64,000 nt of DNA from DAOUJH01 sp965248955 (GTDB lineage Bacteria; Chloroflexota; Dehalococcoidia; Lucifugimonadales; QGNO01), in assembly GCA_965248955.1 (NCBI GenBank), contig OZ252212.1, positions 620,001-684,000 of the forward strand. Reading direction: 5' to 3'. Positions 59,680 to 64,000 of this stretch are shown one piece after another. The notes below the pieces were generated by a model. The model ran no database searches. It had not been told where the DNA came from and was given only the letters and a program-made list of their open reading frames with translations. The translations under genes were made by a program, and so were the position numbers. The number at the start of each line of letters is the position of its first letter. Position 1 is the stretch's first letter.

Positions 59680-61299
59680 TCAACCAAAGAACCTCAGGAT
59701 AATCCAGGCCTGTATTCCCACCAGCAGCACAATGCCCAGGCAGTACGGTATCGTGCGGCGCATCACCTCGTTCTCCCTGCCTGATAGGCCAACTATGGTG
59801 GTGCCTACCAGCACCTTCGCCGGGGCGATAGCGCTGCCCAGTGAACCGCCTATCGACTGGACGCTGGCGATGGTCACAGTGCTTATTCCCAGGGCGCTGG
59901 CGCTCTCCAGTTGCAGAGCGCCGAACATGACGTTGGAGTTGGTGTTGCTCCCCGTCATGAACGTGCCCAGCACACCGATGTACGGGGCGAATATGGGAAA
60001 AGCGGCCCCTGTGCCCGCCGCTATAGCGCGGCCCAGCAGAGCCGTCATGCCCGTATCGGTCATGATGACCGCCATCATCACCATGGCGCCTATCCCCACA
60101 CTGGTGGAGATCGACTGGCTGTAGGTCAGCCTGGTCGCCGAAACAAGCGTGCCCGATCTCCAGCGCCCGGCAATCTGATAGACCAGGTACGAAACAAACA
60201 GCGAGGCCAGTATCAATGGCGCGGGATGTCTGAAGAACCGTATCCTGGCGTAGTCTTGCGCTGCTCCCACCTCGAAGCCCAGGGCCGTCTCCAGGGCGGG
60301 ATAGTCCAGCGCGAAAAATAGGCTGTTCGTCGCCGACTTGATGGCGGGCACCTGCGACAGGATACTGAACAGAATGACTAGGTAGTAAGGAAGGAACGCC
60401 ATGTGGAAGTTGCCCGCCACGCCGGATGCGGCCTCCGCTTCCTCGGGTCCGTTGGCATTCCCCTCGGGCACTGGTGCGCCCTCCTCCACGACTCGTGGAG
60501 ACCTGCCCAGCAGCGGCGTCTTAGAGACTAGCCATCCCACCCCCGCTCCGACAAGGCCGGGGATAATGGAAGCCAGCTGCGGCACGCCCACCAACGCCGC
60601 TATCCATACCGAAAGCGCCATCGCTCCGCCTATGACCAGGATGCCCGGCGCTCCCCTTCTCACCGCGGCTAGCCCTCCTTGAAGGTGGGCCACCGCGAAG
60701 CCGGTGACTATGATGGGCAGGGCAAAGAGAGCCGCCATCTGCGGCCCGATGACATCCCCTGAAATACCGGTGACGAGCTGTATCGTGTAGTAGGAGGAAC
60801 CCATTGAGCCGAAGGTGACCGCCCAGGCATGGCCGACCAGCACTATTGCCGCCGCCCTTACCGGCGAAAAGCCCATCAGCACCAGGAGCGGGGCCACTAC
60901 TGCCACGGGTACGCCGAAACCGGCCACACCCTGCATGAAACCGGAGAACGCCCAGCCCACCACCAGCGCCTGCGCCAGCGGGTCGCCGACGAGACGCGTC
61001 ATGGTGGTTCCAATTACCTTGATTCCGCCCTGCTTGTCTATGACGTTGTACAAGAGCACAGAAGACCAGATGATGGACAGAACAAAGAAGCTGAGGCTGA
61101 GTCCCTTGGCGCTGGATATAGAAAGTAGATCGGCGTCCGCGCCAAAGAAAACCAGACCCAGCGCCACCACCGTCAGCCAGGAAGCCGCCCCCGCCCTGGG
61201 AGCGCTCCACTTGAAGGCCAGGATGGTAACCAGCAGCACAAGAAGGGGCAAGAAAGCCATGGCCCCATTGCTGAAATCAAGAGTCGGGCCGTTTCCCAT
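59680..61299 (-). CDS. L-lactate permease (LctP family)
   Basis: The 539-aa protein has at least 12 membrane segments and family motifs such as GVAGFGVPVAVVAPLLVLMGF, VGHAWAVTFGSMGSSYYT and the C-terminal GVLGTFMTGSNTNSNVMFGALQ with PAKVLVGTTIVGL. It carries lactate (or glycolate) with protons. It follows a panE-like gene by 4 bp and precedes the 53-aa membrane protein by 8 bp. The FAD/Fe-S 2-hydroxyacid oxidase at 16288 could use what it imports. Confidence 0.9.
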   Translation of the reverse strand: MGNGPTLDFSNGAMAFLPLLVLLVTILAFKWSAPRAGAASWLTVVALGLVFFGADADLLSISSAKGLSLSFFVLSIIWSSVLLYNVIDKQGGIKVIGTTMTRLVGDPLAQALVVGWAFSGFMQGVAGFGVPVAVVAPLLVLMGFSPVRAAAIVLVGHAWAVTFGSMGSSYYTIQLVTGISGDVIGPQMAALFALPIIVTGFAVAHLQGGLAAVRRGAPGILVIGGAMALSVWIAALVGVPQLASIIPGLVGAGVGWLVSKTPLLGRSPRVVEEGAPVPEGNANGPEEAEAASGVAGNFHMAFLPYYLVILFSILSQVPAIKSATNSLFFALDYPALETALGFEVGAAQDYARIRFFRHPAPLILASLFVSYLVYQIAGRWRSGTLVSATRLTYSQSISTSVGIGAMVMMAVIMTDTGMTALLGRAIAAGTGAAFPIFAPYIGVLGTFMTGSNTNSNVMFGALQLESASALGISTVTIASVQSIGGSLGSAIAPAKVLVGTTIVGLSGRENEVMRRTIPYCLGIVLLVGIQAWIILRFFG

Positions 61300-61303
61300 G
61301 AGG

Positions 61304-62359
61304 CTATAGACCGGCGGCGGAGAGCACCCTCTCCGTTTGAGACGGGTCCGGGGTTGCCTCTCCCGTCTCTATCTCCTTCATCACCCGGACAACCGCTTCG
61401 TTCACCGGCGTGGCAACGTTCCTCTGACGGCCCTTCTCCACAATGTAGCCGTTCATCTGCTCTACCTCGCTCTTGCGTCCCTTGGTCACGTCCTGGGCCA
61501 TGGATGAACGCCAGTCCTCGGGATCGCCCCGCGTCTGCAGGCGGGCGTCCAACTCCTCGAAAGCGTCGCCCTTGTCAGCTCTGCCCCAGACCTCCGCCTC
61601 TATGCCGTTCACCGACTCTATCTGGTAGTCCAGGGCTTGGCCCACCCGGACGCACTCCTTGGCAAGCTGGATGTAGACCAGGCGCGCACGCGGGTCCGCC
61701 GCCATACCCTGGGCTCCCAGCCCAGTCATAGCCACCACCGGGTTTGAAGCGGCGTTGAGGGTCAACTTGGACCAGCGCTCGCCCCAGATGTTAGACGTGG
61801 CGTAAGCGCCGTCCACGCTGCCCAGCAACTCGGCCAACTCCTCCACGCGGGGAGTGATTTTGCCGTGAAGCTCACCCACGCGGAACACCTTGTGACCGGC
61901 GCCTTCAGGCTCCCTGCGTCGCACCACTCTGCCCGGCTCCCAGAGGGCCACCGCAAAGCCGGAAATAACGCAGGGCGCCTCCCGCTCATGTCCAACAATG
62001 GACGCCACCAGCAAGTCGTTCATGCAGTTCTGAGATGAAAGCATGACGCCGTCCTCAGACAGGAAACGCTTGGCAAAGTGGGCCGCCCACTCGGTGTCGT
62101 AGGACTTCACGGCGAGAAAGACGACATCGAACGGCGCATTGAACGCTTGGGCGTCGGCCCAGTGCACCGCCCTCACCCGCTGAACGAACTCTCCCTGAGG
62201 GCCGCTGACGTGCAGGCCATCCTCTCGAATGCGGTCGACGTGCGCCGCCCAGGGGTCGACCAGTGTAACGTCGTGGCCCGCCCTGTCAATGAAAGCGCCG
62301 ATGTAGCTGCCGACGGCGCCCGCCCCAAATATAGCAATCCGTTTATCTGTCCTGCTCAT
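61304..62359 (-). CDS. ketopantoate reductase family protein (PanE/ApbA-like)
   Basis: The 351-aa NADP-dependent enzyme has the motif IAIFGAGAVGSYIGAFIDRAG, VVFLAVKSYDTEWAA and the C-terminal SSMAQDVTKGRKSEVEQMNGYIVEKG of PanE proteins, where the Lys and Glu in the last region bind ketopantoate. It is longer than typical PanE. Pairing with a lactate permease suggests a 2-oxoacid/2-hydroxyacid role rather than pantothenate synthesis, but that is inference. Confidence 0.87.
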   Translation of the reverse strand: MSRTDKRIAIFGAGAVGSYIGAFIDRAGHDVTLVDPWAAHVDRIREDGLHVSGPQGEFVQRVRAVHWADAQAFNAPFDVVFLAVKSYDTEWAAHFAKRFLSEDGVMLSSQNCMNDLLVASIVGHEREAPCVISGFAVALWEPGRVVRRREPEGAGHKVFRVGELHGKITPRVEELAELLGSVDGAYATSNIWGERWSKLTLNAASNPVVAMTGLGAQGMAADPRARLVYIQLAKECVRVGQALDYQIESVNGIEAEVWGRADKGDAFEELDARLQTRGDPEDWRSSMAQDVTKGRKSEVEQMNGYIVEKGRQRNVATPVNEAVVRVMKEIETGEATPDPSQTERVLSAAGL

Positions 62360-62449
62360 GTGTCACCTGTGCATGGTTGCACAATGGAAGAGTATATCTT
62401 GGCTGCTCTTAATGAAGCAAACATCCGCAGAAGAGACCTTCCGCAACTT

Positions 62450-62487
62450 CGTCATTGCGAGGAACCGAAGCAATCCGGCGGTGGAGC
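62450..62487. repeat. dispersed repeat element, partial copy
   Basis: The first 32 bases (CGTCATTGCGAGGAACC...) are identical to 55724-55755. The remainder diverges within a few bases, so this is a truncated copy. It lies in the gap between the panE-like gene and the MFS gene. Confidence 0.75.
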
Positions 62488-62597
62488 GGCGCCCTTATCA
62501 GCGGCCCGCCCGTCCCAGCTTGCTGCCCACAGTCGACAGGTCTCACCACGAACGGATCTGTTGAAAATGTGGTAGATTCCTGTTGGAGAGCCCTAAC

Positions 62598-63902
62598 ATG
62601 CAGCAAACGGAAGAAAGAGCAGGCAAGCGGGGGTTGCGCGGTACCCATTACGGCTGGGTGATGGTAGGCAACGGCGCCGTAGTCAACGCCATAGGCTCCG
62701 TCCACGCCGCCACTTTCCCCATCTTCTTCCTGCCCCTACAGGAAGAGTTCAAGGTCGGCAGTGCGGCGTTGGCTTTCGTGCTAACCATGGCGCGCGTGCA
62801 GGGCGGCATAGAAGGGCCGCTGGTCGGCTGGTTCATAGATCGAACGGGCCCGCGCCTTCCCGCCGTGCTCGCCGCCCTCATCGGCGGAGTGGGCTTCCTC
62901 ATCCTGCCCGTGGCCAGGAACTACTGGTCGTTTCTGCTCATCTACGTCTTCGTCATATCGTTCGCCTTCAACATGGGCTTTCTCCACGCTATGCATGCCG
63001 TGGCCAACCTGTGGTTTGTACGCTACAGGACACGCGTCCTCAGCATATTCTCATCCTCGTTGAGGTTCGGCAGCGCTCTACTAACCCCGGTGGTCGCCGT
63101 CATAGTAGTCACGTATGGCTGGCGCTGGGGCGCCGTGTTCGCTGGGTCCCTTGTGCTCGCACTAGCTCTGCCTCTCACATTCCTCATTCGCAAGTCCCCC
63201 GAGTCCATGGGCCTGCTGCCCGACTGGCGACGCCCCGGGTTGGAGGACGCCGAAGCCCAGAAGCAGGAAGGCGCCCGGTCCGCGTCGAGAAGAACCACGG
63301 CTCTGGAAGATTTCGATACGGGCGAGGCGATGAGGTCGACCTCTTACTGGATCATAATGTACAGCACGGCGGTGCGCCACGCCGTGCTGGCAGGCGTACG
63401 CGTGCACTTCATACCCATATTTGTCGGCCTCGGCTTCAGCGAGCTCACCGGGGCGGGTTTCCTGGCGCTGACGGCGTTTATCGCAACGCCCCTGATTCTG
63501 TTCAACGGATGGCTGGGAGACCGCGTGTACAAACCTCGCGCGCTCATGCTGGGGCAGCTCGCCTCTGTGCTGGGGATGTTGTTCCTCATCCACTCTAACG
63601 CAGTCTGGATGCTGTATCTGTTCACCTTCTTCTTTGCCTATGGGGAGAGCACCGCGCCCGTCAACCACTCCATAATTGGAGACTTCTACGGACGGAAGAA
63701 CTTTGCCAAGCTGAACGGGATGCTGGGTACAGGCACCATGTTCGGCAGTACGCTGACGCCCGTAGCGGCGGGTTTAGTGGTGGATAACCTTGGCGCCTAC
63801 AACCCCGCTCTGTGGGGGTTCCTCAGCGCGGCGGCGGTGGCGGCTTTTCTCTTGATCTTCACCAAGCGCCCTCAGAGGAGAGCAAGGCGTCAGCCGGCGT
63901 GA
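62598..63902 (+). CDS. MFS transporter (oxalate/formate antiporter-like)
   Basis: From ATG 62598 the 434-aa protein has 12 hydrophobic segments and the MFS loop motif GWFIDRTGPRLPAV between helices 2 and 3, with the repeat NGWLGDRVYKPRAL between 8 and 9. The N-terminal HYGWVMVGNGAVVNAIG and the general pattern are closest to the oxalate/formate-type monocarboxylate group. GGAGAG precedes the start. Substrate not deducible. The final 98 bp of the window shows no gene. Confidence 0.88.
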   Translation: MQQTEERAGKRGLRGTHYGWVMVGNGAVVNAIGSVHAATFPIFFLPLQEEFKVGSAALAFVLTMARVQGGIEGPLVGWFIDRTGPRLPAVLAALIGGVGFLILPVARNYWSFLLIYVFVISFAFNMGFLHAMHAVANLWFVRYRTRVLSIFSSSLRFGSALLTPVVAVIVVTYGWRWGAVFAGSLVLALALPLTFLIRKSPESMGLLPDWRRPGLEDAEAQKQEGARSASRRTTALEDFDTGEAMRSTSYWIIMYSTAVRHAVLAGVRVHFIPIFVGLGFSELTGAGFLALTAFIATPLILFNGWLGDRVYKPRALMLGQLASVLGMLFLIHSNAVWMLYLFTFFFAYGESTAPVNHSIIGDFYGRKNFAKLNGMLGTGTMFGSTLTPVAAGLVVDNLGAYNPALWGFLSAAAVAAFLLIFTKRPQRRARRQPA

Positions 63903-64000
63903 GCGACCAGCGCCCGCTCCGAATCAAGGAAGCCCAAGACACCGTTTGCGTTGGGGTACGCCCCGCACAATGAGGCCCCGCTCATCCAGTCATCCTGAGG

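Overview
The window is a GC-rich bacterial chromosome segment, mostly housekeeping genes. I read it as Chloroflexota, most likely a Dehalococcoidia-like lineage. The clues are a 23S rRNA gene with its own promoter and no adjoining 16S gene, an archaeal-type PEP carboxylase, the KhpA/KhpB pair, class I aldolase with GlpX-type FBPase, and several protein families familiar from that phylum. The assignment is an inference; a 16S or marker-gene search would be decisive.

Layout. 1-1430: two adjacent secreted-protein genes on the minus strand, both broken (a 32-bp tandem duplication in one, an in-frame TGA in the other). 1440-4991: tRNA-fMet, a possible small membrane protein, the 23S rRNA gene with a long processing stem, and its promoter. 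5063-6383: a two-subunit ThDP decarboxylase (sulfopyruvate decarboxylase-like). 6400-9815: the rpmH-rnpA-yidD-(PQQ propeller lipoprotein)-yidC-khpB operon. 10157-16140: SRPBCC protein, methyltransferase, tRNA-Thr, PEP carboxylase, a P-loop kinase, an inositol-monophosphatase-like enzyme, and rpsP-khpA-rimM. 16288-27404: a large FAD/Fe-S oxidase, fabG-fabF-methyltransferase, mazG, DUF1461, FmdB, SWIM, folC and an epimerase. 27663-33205: dnaE, DUF2007, ogt, MoxR ATPase. 33206-34530: a decayed mobile-element graveyard with serine-recombinase remnants between imperfect direct repeats. 34532-34926: four tRNAs, then tlyA.

35964-44727 is a long co-directional run: hypothetical, site-2 protease, tyrA, aroA, gmk, nitroreductase, gatC, gatA, gamma-carbonic anhydrase-like, hydrolase, OB lipoprotein. 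Next come divergent glpX and class I aldolase (gluconeogenesis/glycolysis), whose 5' regions carry striking RNA-level inverted repeats. Then rdgB, moaA, an AT-richer two-gene insert (41-aa protein plus DUF6338), and an RNase HI-MoaC fusion. 50498-52046 holds a coiled-coil protein, coaD and rsmD; 52320-55698 holds pyrG and rho. The end carries yifB, membrane and hydrolase genes, a panE-like/lactate permease/small membrane protein operon, and an MFS transporter.

The strongest candidates for something undescribed are the DUF6338 cassette, the RNase HI-MoaC fusion, the Shine-Dalgarno-sequestering hairpin of glpX, the alternative hairpins ahead of the aldolase gene, and the 53-aa membrane protein coupled to the lactate permease.
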